This document shows, one piece after another, positions 1 through 8,839 of a stretch of 32,053 nucleotides of DNA (positions are counted from its first letter, which is position 1; the number at the start of each line of letters is the position of its first letter). The notes under the pieces are model-generated. The model ran no database searches. It had not been told where the DNA came from and saw nothing but the letters and a program-made list of their open reading frames with translations. This DNA comes from an uncultured Lachnospiraceae bacterium (GTDB lineage Bacteria; Bacillota; Clostridia; Lachnospirales; Lachnospiraceae): contig CANQVH010000044.1 in the NCBI GenBank assembly GCA_947627245.1, forward strand, positions 1 through 32,053, in the 5' to 3' direction. The position numbers and the translations under genes were made by a program.

Positions 1-27
1 ACATCTTTTTCCCTGATGGCATGAAAA

Positions 28-71
28 GACCCCTTTCATTAGACTTTTATTTTGTCTAACAAAAGGGGTTC
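28..71. terminator. Nested hairpin, possible terminator of a gene to the left
   Basis: CCCCTTT (30-36) pairs with AAAGGGG (62-68), and inside it TTAGAC (39-44) pairs with GTCTAA (54-59). On the minus strand it is followed by a short T-rich stretch. No gene is visible between the window edge and copA, so its owner is unknown. Confidence 0.35.
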
Positions 72-168
72 ACTTCATTTTGCGGCGGTCCTTTTTCGTG
101 TCCTTCATTATGGAAACAAAAGATAATTCTGCATAAGAACGGTCGGTTTTGGTTATAGAAAATAGTGC

Positions 169-197
169 TTGCATTTTGAAAAGCGCGGATATATAAT
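169..197 (+). promoter_or_regulatory. copA promoter
   Basis: TTGCAT (169-174), a 17-base spacer, and TATAAT (192-197). The copper operator starts 1 base after the -10, so a bound repressor would block RNA polymerase. Confidence 0.8.
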
Positions 198-198
198 A

Positions 199-215
199 AT
201 ACCCGTAAGGGGTAT
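199..215. promoter_or_regulatory. CsoR-type copper operator
   Basis: ATACCC-GTAAG-GGGTAT is a perfect 6+6 inverted repeat around a GC-rich centre. It closely resembles the TACCC...GGGTA operators bound by the copper sensor CsoR in Bacillus and relatives. It sits at the transcription start of copA. A csoR-family gene with the copper-binding residues is present at 8840-9142. Binding itself is inferred. Confidence 0.8.
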
Positions 216-257
216 CCTGAAAACAGAGAAATCAAGACAGATGCGGAGGTGCGGCAA

Positions 258-2864
258 ATGGAACAATATACCGTGACCGGGATGAGCTGCGCGGCGTGCA
301 GCGCCAGAGTCGAGAAGGCGGTCCGGAAGGTGGACGGCGTCACGGACTGCTCCGTGAGTCTTTTGACAAATTCCATGGGCGTGGAGGGAACGGCCTCCCC
401 GGCGGCGATCATAAAGGCGGTCGAGGATGCGGGCTACGGCGCGTCGCCGAAAGGCAGGCGGGAAGCGTCCGGCGCATCGGATGCGGCTGCCTCGTCAGCG
501 CCGGACTATGACAGCGCGCTGGCCGACACAGAGACGCCGAAAATGAAGCGAAGGCTGATCGCTTCGCTGTGCCTGTTGATTCCGCTGATGTATGTCTCGA
601 TGGGGCATATGATGTGGGGTTGGCCGCTGCCGCGCTTCTTCGACGGGAACCATGTCGCGGTAGGGTTGGTGCAGCTTCTGCTCACCGCCGCGGTCATGAT
701 CATCAACCAGAAGTTTTTTGTGAACGGACTGAAAGGTGTCCTGCACGGCGCGCCGAACATGGATACGCTCGTCGCGCTCGGAGCCGGGGCGTCCTTCGGC
801 TACAGCGTCTACGCGCTGTTTGCGATGACCGGCGCGCAGGCGGGCGGCGACCATGCGGCCGTTATGAGCTATATGCATGAATTTTATTTCGAGTCGGCGG
901 CGATGATCCTGACGTTGATCACGGTAGGGAAGATGCTCGAGGCACGTTCCAAGGGGAAGACGACCGACGCGCTCAAGGGCCTTATGAAGCTCGCTCCGAA
1001 GACTGCCACGGTGCTGCGGGACGGAGTCGAGACGGAGGTCGGCATCGCTGAGGTGCGCATCGGAGACCGCTTTGTGGTAAGGCCGGGTGAGAATATCCCT
1101 GTGGACGGCGTCGTCGTCGAGGGAAGCAGCGCGGTCAATGAGTCCGCCCTGACCGGCGAGAGCATCCCGGTCGACAAGGCGGCGGGGGACAGCGTATCGG
1201 CGGCCACCGTGAACCAGTCGGGCTTTCTGACCTGCGAGGCGACGCGGGTCGGCGAGGATACGACGCTCGCGCAGATCATCCGGATGGTCAGCGACGCGGC
1301 GGCGACGAAAGCGCCGATCGCCAAGATCGCGGACCGCGTGTCGGGCGTGTTCGTGCCGACGGTCATTGCGATCGCCATTGTGACGATCGTGGTATGGCTG
1401 ATTGTGGGACAGAGCGTCGGCTTCGCGCTCGCGAGGGGCATTTCGGTGCTGGTGATCAGTTGTCCGTGCGCGCTCGGGCTGGCTACGCCGGTCGCGATCA
1501 TGGTGGGTAACGGCATGGGCGCGAAGCACGGGATCCTGTTCAAGACGGCAGTGTCTCTGGAAGAGACGGGCAAGGTGGAGATCGTCGCGCTCGACAAGAC
1601 CGGGACGATCACGAGCGGGGAGCCGCGCGTCACGGATATTTGCCCGGCGAACGGCGTGTGCGCAGACGGCACAGGCGCGGACGGTGTAAATACAGACAGT
1701 GCGGGTGCAGTGGCGAACGGTGCGGCTTCGGCCGAGGAGCGTCTGCTTGGGGCCGCGTTTGCGCTGGAGCGCAGAAGCGAACACCCGCTGGCCAAGGCGG
1801 TGCTCGCGCTGGCGCAGGAGCGGAAAGTTGCGGTGCGTGAGACCGATGATTTTCAGGCGCTTCCGGGCAACGGTCTGAGCGGGACCTGCGAGGGGCACAG
1901 CCTTGCGGGCGGCAATCTCGCGTTCATCCGCACAAAGGCGGAGATCTCGAAAGCTATGGAGGAAAAGGCTGCCGCGCTGGCCTCCGAAGGGAAGACGCCG
2001 CTGTTCTTCAGCGAGGACGGGAGGCTTCTGGGCATTATCGCGGTGGCCGACGTCGTCAAGGAGGACAGTCCGCAGGCGGTGAAGGAGCTTCAGAATATGG
2101 GGATTCGCGTCGTCATGCTGACCGGCGATAACGAGCGGACCGCGAAGGCGATCGGCGAAGTCTCCGGTGTGGACGAGGTGATTGCCGGAGTGCTCCCGGA
2201 CGGTAAGGAGAGCGTGATCCGCGGACTGCAGAAGCAGGGAAAAGCCGCGATGGTCGGCGACGGAATCAACGATGCGCCGGCGCTCGTGCGGGCGGACATC
2301 GGCGTCGCGATCGGCGCCGGGACCGACGTCGCGATCGATGCGGCGGACGTGGTGCTGATGAAGAGCAGACTGCCGGATGTCGCGGCTGCGATCCGCCTGA
2401 GCCGGGCGACGCTGCGCAACATTCACGAAAACCTGTTCTGGGCATTTTTTTACAATGTGATCGGAATTCCGCTGGCGGCGGGCGTCTGGTATCCGCTGCT
2501 CGGCTGGAAGCTGAACCCGATGTTCGGCGCGGCCGCGATGAGCCTGTCGAGCTTTTGTGTAGTAACGAACGCGCTGCGTTTGAATCTGTTCCCGATGTAC
2601 GATACATCGCGGGACAGAAAGATAAAAAAGAGAAAGCGAAAGGAGCAAAAAGAGATGGAAAAGACAATGGAGATCAAGGGGATGATGTGCGGACACTGCG
2701 AGGCGCGCGTGAAGAAGGCGCTTGAGGCGCTGCCGGAAGTGACTGAGGCGGTCGTGAGCCACGAGAACGGCACGGCGGTCGTGAAGCTGAGCGCGGCAGT
2801 CGCGGACGACGTACTCAAGAAGGCGGTTACGGATCAGGATTATGAGGTGACCGCGATTCGGTGA
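258..2864 (+). CDS. copA: Copper-exporting P1B-type ATPase with fused C-terminal CopZ-like domain
   Basis: This 868-residue membrane ATPase pumps Cu(I) out of the cytoplasm. The N-terminal HMA domain has the metal site GMSCAAC (Cys11, Cys14). The transmembrane metal site CPC is at 402-404. TGES marks the actuator domain, DKTGT begins at the phosphorylated Asp446, SEHP lies in the nucleotide domain, and GDGIND is near 667. The nucleotide domain carries a low-complexity Gly/Ala/Asp insertion of about 30 residues after DKTGT. A basic linker (about 788-803) leads to a second HMA domain with CGHC (811-814), similar in size and sequence to the free chaperone CopZ. I chose the ATG at 258 because GGAGGT (245-250) is 7 bases upstream; a GTG at 249 is in frame but poorly placed. 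Transcription should be released by copper through the CsoR-type operator. Confidence 0.95.
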   Translation: MEQYTVTGMSCAACSARVEKAVRKVDGVTDCSVSLLTNSMGVEGTASPAAIIKAVEDAGYGASPKGRREASGASDAAASSAPDYDSALADTETPKMKRRLIASLCLLIPLMYVSMGHMMWGWPLPRFFDGNHVAVGLVQLLLTAAVMIINQKFFVNGLKGVLHGAPNMDTLVALGAGASFGYSVYALFAMTGAQAGGDHAAVMSYMHEFYFESAAMILTLITVGKMLEARSKGKTTDALKGLMKLAPKTATVLRDGVETEVGIAEVRIGDRFVVRPGENIPVDGVVVEGSSAVNESALTGESIPVDKAAGDSVSAATVNQSGFLTCEATRVGEDTTLAQIIRMVSDAAATKAPIAKIADRVSGVFVPTVIAIAIVTIVVWLIVGQSVGFALARGISVLVISCPCALGLATPVAIMVGNGMGAKHGILFKTAVSLEETGKVEIVALDKTGTITSGEPRVTDICPANGVCADGTGADGVNTDSAGAVANGAASAEERLLGAAFALERRSEHPLAKAVLALAQERKVAVRETDDFQALPGNGLSGTCEGHSLAGGNLAFIRTKAEISKAMEEKAAALASEGKTPLFFSEDGRLLGIIAVADVVKEDSPQAVKELQNMGIRVVMLTGDNERTAKAIGEVSGVDEVIAGVLPDGKESVIRGLQKQGKAAMVGDGINDAPALVRADIGVAIGAGTDVAIDAADVVLMKSRLPDVAAAIRLSRATLRNIHENLFWAFFYNVIGIPLAAGVWYPLLGWKLNPMFGAAAMSLSSFCVVTNALRLNLFPMYDTSRDRKIKKRKRKEQKEMEKTMEIKGMMCGHCEARVKKALEALPEVTEAVVSHENGTAVVKLSAAVADDVLKKAVTDQDYEVTAIR
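2641..2657 (+). promoter_or_regulatory. Internal ribosome-binding site for a CopZ-sized product
   Basis: AGGAG (2641-2645) lies 9 bases before an in-frame ATG (2655) inside copA. Starting there would give a 69-residue free HMA protein ending at 2864, the usual size of CopZ. This may be a working second start or the relic of a copA-copZ operon that fused when the copA stop codon was lost. Confidence 0.5.
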
Positions 2865-2933
2865 CTGCGCTTTGGCGGCGGGCGTGACCCGAGACGCCGA
2901 ATAGAACGCGAAAGCGAAATTTGACAAAAAAAG

Positions 2934-2996
2934 GAGCGGACGGCGCCCGAAAGGATAGACGCATACTTCCTGACGGGACAGTCCGCTCTGTTTTTC
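2934..2996 (+). terminator. Probable copA terminator
   Basis: GAGCGGAC (2934-2941) pairs perfectly with GTCCGCTC (2981-2988), followed by TGTTTTT. The loop is long (39 bases), which is unusual. Confidence 0.55.
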
Positions 2997-3062
2997 TGCC
3001 GTTTTTCCGAAGGATTTTCATTTCTTAGAAAAATATTAAGAAAACTAAACGGAAAGCATTCA

Positions 3063-3090
3063 TTGTTTTTAATTGCACACATGTTATAAT
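3063..3090 (+). promoter_or_regulatory. Promoter of the surface-protein gene
   Basis: TTGTTT (3063-3068), a 16-base spacer, and TATAAT (3085-3090). The 5' leader is about 100 bases long. Confidence 0.6.
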
Positions 3091-3194
3091 CACGATACAG
3101 AAGATAAAGCGTTGCCGATCCCGAAGCGGACGGCGGCGATACAATCCGTATTCAGAGACATAGAAATCATGCTAAAGGAGAGGAAGGAGCAGCT

Positions 3195-6101
3195 ATGAAA
3201 AAGACGAGAAGAAGGATTTTGGGGATTATGATGGCGTGCCTGATGATCTGTCTTCCTGCGATGCAGGCGCTTGCGCAGACGTATGACGCGGGCGTGATGG
3301 ATCCCGCGCCGATCCTGTTCCCGGGCGACGAGCTGACGGGCATTATGACGCCGGTCACGCTGGACGGGGAGCCGGTCGCGCTGGGCGAGGGAGAGACATC
3401 ATGGACAAATGACAGCGAGGGCAAAGTGTACAGCGCCGCGGCGGCGGAGGACGGTTCCGTAGCGCTCACGCTGGCAGGATACGAGCTGGACGTGACAGGC
3501 GGGACATCCGTTGCGGCTGATAAAGCGGCAGGGCCTCTCGGCGGACATTATGTTCCGGCGGAGGACGAGGTCGTGGACGAGAGCGCGCCGAAGACGGACC
3601 GCGCGTATTATCCGGCGTATACGATCGTGAAGATCAAGGCCGACGAGCCGGAAGAGGGCATGGAGTTTGAAAAGTGGACGGTCGATTCGGAGGATGTCAT
3701 TCTTGAGGATGAGCTGAACAGCGAGACGACTGTCACATTGCCGGAGAAGAAGGTTTCGATCACGGCAAATTACCGCCCGATACAGACGGAGGCAGATCCG
3801 GGCGCTGGTGGTGAGGTGACCGATCCGAATGCAGAAGGCGCACCGGGTGAAGTGATTGATCCGAATGCCGCAGATGCGCCGGGCGAAGTGACCGATCCGA
3901 ATGCCGCAGGCGAACCGGATGGAAACATAGATATGGGACTTGAAGGTACACCGATTGAGATAACCGATCCGAACGGTGCAGGCGTACCGGATGAAAACGT
4001 GGATCCGGGACTTGAGGGTACACCGGTTGACGGTGTCGATCCGAACGGCGCAGGCGCACCGGATGGAAATGTAGATCCGGGACTTGAGGGCGCACCGGTT
4101 GACGGCGTTGATCCGAACGGCGCAGGCGCACCGGATGAAAACGTAGATCCGGGGCTTGAGGGTACACCGATTGATGAGATCGATCTGGGCGGCGGAAACG
4201 CGACGGACACCATGATGCCGGGCGATCCTTCGGCGATCATTGTCACGACGGGAGACACGTACAATTCGGAAGGCGTGTATACCTTGGATGTGTACTACGG
4301 CACGGTGGGCAACGAGGGGATTGCCGGCACGGAAATCGCAAACGGGACAGGAATGAGCTACAGCATTTCCGCAGGGACCGAGGTATCTGTTTCGGCGAAC
4401 GACTACACGATTAACGGCTTCAATTTCTCCTACTGGGACAATGAATCCGGAAATGTTGCTTTGACTCCGGCGGAAAATACCGAGAGCGTGAGCTTTACGA
4501 TGCCGGAAGGAGACGTCGTGATTACCGCGAAGTACGCAGACGCGGAGGGCAATCCGGTGGGAACTCCGCAGTACCAGCCGAATCCGGTTGATGAGGCGGA
4601 CCCGACACCGGCTCCGACTATAGATCCGACACCGGGACCGATCACAGGTTCGGAAAATTCGATCGCGCCTATTGATGAGACTCCGACTCCCCCCGCTACG
4701 CACAGTGTGACGGTAAATTGCGGAACGGCGAAGGGACCGGACGGAACTGCTTCGACGACATTTGCAACGGGTACTCAGGTCACGATTACCGCCGCGGACA
4801 GGACGGCGGAAAATCTCAGCTTCAATGGATGGACAGTGGATTCGGGAAATACGACACTGGCAAATGCAGCTTTAACAGAGACGACTTTCACGATGCCGGA
4901 TGCGGATGTGATGATTACCGCCAATTATGCACAGATCCAGACGGAACCGACGCCGGCTCCGGCTTACGGCGTGACGGTTTCCGGTGGCGTCATCACAGCC
5001 ACGGGGATCGCGAGCGGTTCTTTTGAGGCGGGCGCGACCGTGCAGCTTCAGGCGAATGCTCCGGCGGCCGGGATGAAGTTCGTCAAATGGTCTGCGAAGA
5101 CGGAAGCGGGCGAGGCCATTGCGGACTCTGCATTCTCGGCGGTAGGCGAGGCGACAACAAACTTTGTGGTTCCGGCATCTGCGGTAACGGTGACTGCCGA
5201 GTTTGCAAAGATTGAGTATACGATCACCGTAAACGATGGCACTGCGAATTACGCGAAGGCAGGAAGCGACACGAAGGTCAGGATCACTGCGGACGAAGCG
5301 CCGGAGGGGATGGAGTTTGATTACTGGAAGGTAGACAGCGGAAACGTGACCCTCAGAAACGCTTCCAAGGCGACGACGTCCTTCCTTATGCCGACTGCAG
5401 ACGTAGAGGTGTCCGCATACTATCGGATGAAAGAATATCATGTGACTGTACAGAACGGTCATGCAGATGAAGATACCTACTATATGGGACAGGAGGTTAC
5501 GATATACTCCAACTACCCGTCAAGCGGCAGAGAGTTCGACCAGTGGCAGAAGGTCAGCGGCAAGGTGACGTTCGGCGATGCAACCAGATGGAAGACGACG
5601 TTTACGATGCCGGCAAGCGACGTGACGGTGAGCGCGGCCTACAAGGACGGTCCGGCTCCGAGCAGCAATCAGGTACTGGATCTCGTAGCAGGCGGAGAGT
5701 ACATTACGGACAATACGATCAAATTCACGGCGGCAGGCGCGGGAATGGACAATTCCAATCCGAACCCGGGTGATTACCGCTATCGTCCGACCGGCTATCA
5801 GATCGGGAACGTGACCGGCTCGTGGCAGTCCGCGCCGTATACGACGTCCATGTCGATCAAGGCGCGCGGCGATTACACGCTGAAGGTGAACTACAGCAAG
5901 GATGTGTTTGATGGGACCAACTGGGTTCCGGACGGGACCACAGATACCAGATCCGTGACTTTCCGGGTGCTGACTCCGGCAGAAGCGGTGAAGACCGGCG
6001 ATGAGACGCCGATCGTGATGATGGTAATTCTGGCCGGTGCATCCTGCCTGCTGTTCCTGCTCCTGCTGAGCGTATTCATTCGCAGAAGAAGCAGAAACTG
6101 A
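3195..6101 (+). CDS. Large secreted repeat protein with C-terminal membrane anchor
   Basis: 968 residues. A signal peptide (1-27, cleaved after ALA) is followed by a run of about ten 12-residue acidic repeats (roughly 200-331). Six divergent beta-rich repeats of the InlB B-repeat/Listeria-Bacteroides type lie at roughly 135-197, 350-450, 505-580, 590-680, 680-750 and 755-825. These typically read Y-x-V-x-V-x-x-G, then G-x-x-V-x-I-x-A, then F-x-x-W and T-x-F-x-M-P. The C-terminus has VKTGD (932-936), a hydrophobic span and RRRSRN, which resembles a sorting signal but lacks the proline of LPXTG or PPKTG. The SD GGAAGGAG (3182-3189) sits 5 bases before the ATG. The gene is alone in its transcription unit. 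It is probably a wall- or membrane-anchored adhesin or stalk protein; the ligand is unknown. Confidence 0.85.
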   Translation: MKKTRRRILGIMMACLMICLPAMQALAQTYDAGVMDPAPILFPGDELTGIMTPVTLDGEPVALGEGETSWTNDSEGKVYSAAAAEDGSVALTLAGYELDVTGGTSVAADKAAGPLGGHYVPAEDEVVDESAPKTDRAYYPAYTIVKIKADEPEEGMEFEKWTVDSEDVILEDELNSETTVTLPEKKVSITANYRPIQTEADPGAGGEVTDPNAEGAPGEVIDPNAADAPGEVTDPNAAGEPDGNIDMGLEGTPIEITDPNGAGVPDENVDPGLEGTPVDGVDPNGAGAPDGNVDPGLEGAPVDGVDPNGAGAPDENVDPGLEGTPIDEIDLGGGNATDTMMPGDPSAIIVTTGDTYNSEGVYTLDVYYGTVGNEGIAGTEIANGTGMSYSISAGTEVSVSANDYTINGFNFSYWDNESGNVALTPAENTESVSFTMPEGDVVITAKYADAEGNPVGTPQYQPNPVDEADPTPAPTIDPTPGPITGSENSIAPIDETPTPPATHSVTVNCGTAKGPDGTASTTFATGTQVTITAADRTAENLSFNGWTVDSGNTTLANAALTETTFTMPDADVMITANYAQIQTEPTPAPAYGVTVSGGVITATGIASGSFEAGATVQLQANAPAAGMKFVKWSAKTEAGEAIADSAFSAVGEATTNFVVPASAVTVTAEFAKIEYTITVNDGTANYAKAGSDTKVRITADEAPEGMEFDYWKVDSGNVTLRNASKATTSFLMPTADVEVSAYYRMKEYHVTVQNGHADEDTYYMGQEVTIYSNYPSSGREFDQWQKVSGKVTFGDATRWKTTFTMPASDVTVSAAYKDGPAPSSNQVLDLVAGGEYITDNTIKFTAAGAGMDNSNPNPGDYRYRPTGYQIGNVTGSWQSAPYTTSMSIKARGDYTLKVNYSKDVFDGTNWVPDGTTDTRSVTFRVLTPAEAVKTGDETPIVMMVILAGASCLLFLLLLSVFIRRRSRN
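3793..4188 (+). repeat. About ten tandem 36-base in-frame repeats
   Basis: The units encode 12-residue variants alternating between DPNGAGAPDENV and DPGLEGTPVDGV. The last six units form a 24-residue (72-base) higher-order repeat. Early units (DPNAEGAPGEVI) are the most divergent, so the array appears to have grown from its 3' half. Confidence 0.9.
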
Positions 6102-6157
6102 GGATGGACGAACGATAGGCAAGAAAAAGAATAAGGAATAATAAGAAATAATCATTT

Positions 6158-6199
6158 CGCCGCAAAATAGTTGAAAAGCTGTTTTGCGGCGGTTTTTTG
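6158..6199 (+). terminator. Terminator of the surface-protein gene
   Basis: CGCCGCAAAA (6158-6167) pairs perfectly with TTTTGCGGCG (6182-6191), followed by GTTTTTT. It is strong and lies immediately upstream of the IS200 element. Confidence 0.9.
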
Positions 6200-6289
6200 T
6201 TGTCAGAATGTATTGAATGAAAAGCCTAATCCCCCAGCTATGCTGGGGAGAATAGGGTAGTTGGAAACGGTGAGGATATCAATAAAAAT

Positions 6290-6343
6290 CCTCCTATGCT
6301 ACAATGAAATTGGTGTCGCAAGCCAAATTTCAAGCATAGGAGG
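6290..6343 (+). promoter_or_regulatory. tnpA leader hairpin hiding the ribosome-binding site
   Basis: The 11 bases at 6290-6300 pair perfectly with 6333-6343, which include part of the tnpA Shine-Dalgarno GGAGGAGG (6339-6346). An inner GAAA/TTTC-TTGG/CCAA stem extends it. An alternative pairing GAGGAT (6272-6277) with ATCCTC (6288-6293) would open it. In known IS200 elements such a structure keeps transposase translation very low. Confidence 0.75.
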
Positions 6344-6351
6344 AGGTCCAA

Positions 6352-6780
6352 ATGGACAATAGAAGTTTATCACACACCAAATGGAAATGCCAGTACCACA
6401 TAGTTTTTATTCCAAAATACCGCAAGAAGGTATTGTACGGAAAGGTTCGGGAGGATGTGCGAGAGATAATAAGTACGCTATGCAAGTACAAAAATGTGGA
6501 CATCATAGCAGGGGCAGTGTGTATCGATCATGTACATTTAAGCGTAGCAATACCGCCGAAGATAAGCATATCGAATTTCATGGGGTATTTGAAGGGGAAA
6601 AGTACGTTAATGGTTTACGACAGACATCCTGAACTACAGAGTAAATGGGACAAAGCATTTTGGGCAAGGGGATATTACGTAGAGACAATCGGTAATATAA
6701 CAGACGAAGCAGTACAGAAGTATATAAAAGAGCAGGCAGAGGAATCGAGAAAAGAAGATTCCAGAAGTACCGCTTTATAA
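6352..6780 (+). CDS. tnpA: IS200/IS605-family Y1 transposase
   Basis: 142 residues, a normal length for the family. The HUH metal-binding motif is D-H-V-H (His60, His62), and the catalytic tyrosine is Tyr124 in the YIKEQ context near the C-terminus. The enzyme cuts and joins single-stranded DNA at the subterminal hairpins using a 5'-phosphotyrosine intermediate. All key residues are present, so it should be active if translated. The start is fixed by the SD GGAGGAGG ending 5 bases upstream of the ATG. This is the only protein of the element. Confidence 0.95.
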   Translation: MDNRSLSHTKWKCQYHIVFIPKYRKKVLYGKVREDVREIISTLCKYKNVDIIAGAVCIDHVHLSVAIPPKISISNFMGYLKGKSTLMVYDRHPELQSKWDKAFWARGYYVETIGNITDEAVQKYIKEQAEESRKEDSRSTAL

Positions 6781-6889
6781 GCGGACCAGTAACAATGCTT
6801 GCGACACCGCCCTGCGGGGCGAGCAGTAATATTAGCCCTTTGGAGGGCTAATAGCAAACCACCAGTTGAACTGGTGGTTGCTGACTTAG

Positions 6890-7711
6890 TTATTGAAGAA
6901 GGAATTTTCGGATGATCTCCGCAAGCCCGTCATGATTGTTGTCAGCCTGTGTGACATAATTGCCGTGCTCTGCAACGCCCGGAAAGGCATTGCACATGAC
7001 GGCGCCGATCTGCGCAGCCTCCAGCATGGAAATATCGTTCTGTGCGTCCCCGGCCGCCACGGAATTCTCCGGCGGGACGTCCAGATAATCGCACATCCAG
7101 CGGATCGCAGAGCCCTTGGAGACGCCGATCGGAACGATCTCCAGATAGTCGTTGCTCGAAAAGAAACTGGAAATCGTATCGGAATAGGATGAAAGAATTT
7201 TTTCCCGGAAAGCGTCCAGATACTCATGGGCATCGTAGAGGATCGCAAGTATCTTGTGAGGATCCTCGGTCAGCACACGGTCAACATTGGCGACGACACG
7301 GCTTGGATGGCCTGTGAAACGCTCATAATCACGGAGCATCCGGGTATCATGCTCGGAGAGCACATGGCTGCTGTCGTATGTCTGGATATGGATGTTCCAC
7401 GCATCGGCCGCGTCGAATAACGGACGCACCAGCGCGCGCGGAAGCGTCCTGCTGTAGATCGTCTTCTCGTGATACAGATCGTAGATCTGTCCGCCGTTCC
7501 ATGCGATCACATAGCAATCCTCGCCGGAAAATCCGAGACGTTTGGCAAGCGCAAGAGCGCTCGTCAGGGAACGGCCCGTAGAGATCACGATAGCGTGTCC
7601 TTTGGAGAGCGCTTCGTCGATCGCGGCCTGATTGCCCGGAGAAATCTGTTTCTCGTCGTTCAGGAGAGTTCCGTCCAGATCGGTAAAAAGTATTTTTTTA
7701 TTTGACTGCAT
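6890..7711 (-). CDS. Cof-type HAD-superfamily phosphatase
   Basis: 273 residues. HAD motif I is DLDGTLLN near residue 11, motif II is ISTGRS, motif III is the lysine in SKGSA, and motif IV is GDAQND. A large cap (about 85-190) marks the Cof/C2B subfamily, which typically dephosphorylates sugar phosphates, flavin or B6 phosphates. The substrate cannot be read from sequence. I chose the ATG at 7711, beginning MQSNKK, because GGGAGG lies 9 bases upstream; a much longer reading frame upstream lies wholly inside the PHP gene. It overlaps the PHP stop codon by 14 bases, so the two are probably translationally coupled. The IS200 element ends within a few bases of its stop codon. Confidence 0.9.
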   Translation of the reverse strand: MQSNKKILFTDLDGTLLNDEKQISPGNQAAIDEALSKGHAIVISTGRSLTSALALAKRLGFSGEDCYVIAWNGGQIYDLYHEKTIYSRTLPRALVRPLFDAADAWNIHIQTYDSSHVLSEHDTRMLRDYERFTGHPSRVVANVDRVLTEDPHKILAILYDAHEYLDAFREKILSSYSDTISSFFSSNDYLEIVPIGVSKGSAIRWMCDYLDVPPENSVAAGDAQNDISMLEAAQIGAVMCNAFPGVAEHGNYVTQADNNHDGLAEIIRKFLLQ

Positions 7712-8567
7712 GACCGGCCGCCTCCCTGCGCTTTGCCCGCAGTCCGTCGAGAACAGAGTACGGGATTCTGAGATTGCCGTCGATTCCGGTGCCGAGCGAA
7801 ATGGAAGGCTTGTTTGACCCGTGGAAATCGGAGCCGCCGGAGGGCGCAAGATCATATTTCTCGGCAAGCGCGAGCAGCCGTGCGCTCTGCTCTTCATTGT
7901 AGGTGGAGTAGTAGACCTCCATTCCGATCAGACCGGCATCCTTCAGTCCGCCGATCAGCTCTTCGAGCTGCAGGGCAGTCAAATGATACTGGAACGGATG
8001 CGCAAGGATCGGGATGCCGCCGTACTTGCGGATCAGTCGCGCTGCATCGAACGGCGTGCTCTTTTCGCGCGGGATAAAGTATTTGCAGTCTTCGCCGATG
8101 TAGTTGGCAAACGCTTCGCTGATATCATTCACATATCCGTGGTCGAGAAGATAGCGGCCGAAATGCGCCCGCGTCCACGCGATCTTTCCGAAGGACTGTT
8201 CCATCTTGTCCCATGTGATGTCGATGCCGTCCGCAGCCATGCGGTCGATCATTTTCCGATTGCGGAAGAGACGTTCGTCGCGGTACTCGGCCACTTGCGC
8301 CTGAAACTCCGGATTCTCCAGCTCAAACTCCAGCCCGACAATATGAATGTCCATGCCAAGATGTTCCGTGGAAAACTCGACGCCGGGGATGACCTCGACG
8401 CCGTATTCCGAGGAAGCCGCAAGCGCTTCCGCGATGCCAGCGGTATTGTCGTGATCCGTCAGGGCGAAGGCGGACAGACCGCATTCGGATGCCAGACGCA
8501 CCACGTCCTTCGGCGAGAGCGTGCCGTCTGACTGGTTAGAGTGAACATGAAGATCGATGTATTTCAT
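7698..8567 (-). CDS. PHP-domain phosphoesterase (RNase AM / nucleoside bisphosphate phosphatase type)
   Basis: 289 residues with the full metal-binding set of the PHP superfamily: HVHSNQSDG near residue 7, LTDHD, PGVEFS, AHP and GSDFHG. The architecture, with an insertion between PGVEFS and AHP, is that of the YciV/TrpH family. Members hydrolyse 3',5'-bisphosphonucleotides or trim 5' ends of RNA. It is a cytoplasmic protein and the first gene of a two-gene operon with the HAD phosphatase. The SD is AAAGGAA. Family membership is confident; the precise substrate is not. Confidence 0.9.
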   Translation of the reverse strand: MKYIDLHVHSNQSDGTLSPKDVVRLASECGLSAFALTDHDNTAGIAEALAASSEYGVEVIPGVEFSTEHLGMDIHIVGLEFELENPEFQAQVAEYRDERLFRNRKMIDRMAADGIDITWDKMEQSFGKIAWTRAHFGRYLLDHGYVNDISEAFANYIGEDCKYFIPREKSTPFDAARLIRKYGGIPILAHPFQYHLTALQLEELIGGLKDAGLIGMEVYYSTYNEEQSARLLALAEKYDLAPSGGSDFHGSNKPSISLGTGIDGNLRIPYSVLDGLRAKRREAAGHAVK

Positions 8568-8579
8568 AGAGTATTTTCC

Positions 8580-8622
8580 TTTCGTGTTCCGGTATATAGT
8601 TTGCAGACATTTCGTGTTCCGG
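8580..8622. repeat. Direct repeat of 13 bases, 30-base period
   Basis: TTTCGTGTTCCGG occurs at 8580-8592 and 8610-8622, in the leader between the PHP promoter and its start codon. It may be a regulator site or a small duplication. Confidence 0.7.
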
Positions 8623-8651
8623 CGTATTTGCCCGGCTCGCTGCTAAAGACG

Positions 8652-8680
8652 AGTATAATCGAAAAAGCTCATAATGTAAA
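8652..8680 (-). promoter_or_regulatory. Promoter of the PHP-HAD operon
   Basis: On the minus strand: TTTACA (8680-8675), 17 bases, TATACT (8657-8652). It lies 85 bases upstream of the PHP start. Confidence 0.75.
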
Positions 8681-8778
8681 CAGGGAAAAGCAATGTGAGG
8701 AGGCAGAACGCGTGGCGAGGAAAGAGGAATCCTTAGGGAAAATTAGTCTTTCCGCTATTCCTTTTTCGCGCGGAATGG

Positions 8779-8807
8779 TTGTGTAAATTTTGAATTTAGT
8801 ATAGAAT
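8779..8807 (+). promoter_or_regulatory. csoR promoter
   Basis: TTGTGT (8779-8784), 17 bases, TAGAAT (8802-8807). No TACCC...GGGTA operator is seen here, so csoR may not be autoregulated by copper. Confidence 0.65.
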
Positions 8808-8839
8808 AGGATTGATGCAGGATGAATCAGGAGGGAATT

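Larger units (their letters stand above)
6222..6885 (+). mobile_element. IS200-type insertion sequence
   Basis: A single tnpA gene is flanked by subterminal hairpins. The left one is CCCCAGC-TAT-GCTGGGG (6232-6248). The right one is AACCACCAGTT/AACTGGTGGTT (6857-6879), with a second hairpin TTAGCCCT/AGGGCTAA (6832-6851). There are no terminal inverted repeats or visible target duplication, as expected for Y1 transposases acting on single strands. No tnpB is present. The exact ends are uncertain by about 10 bases. The element is visibly AT-richer than its neighbours and seems intact. Confidence 0.85.

Noticed and set aside
495-2927. Long minus-strand reading frame opposite copA (810 codons)
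   Set aside because: It mirrors the codon pattern of copA, is rich in Arg/His, has no recognisable domain, and copA is certain.
3793-4188. CRISPR-like array
   Set aside because: Repeats are contiguous, in frame and without unique spacers.
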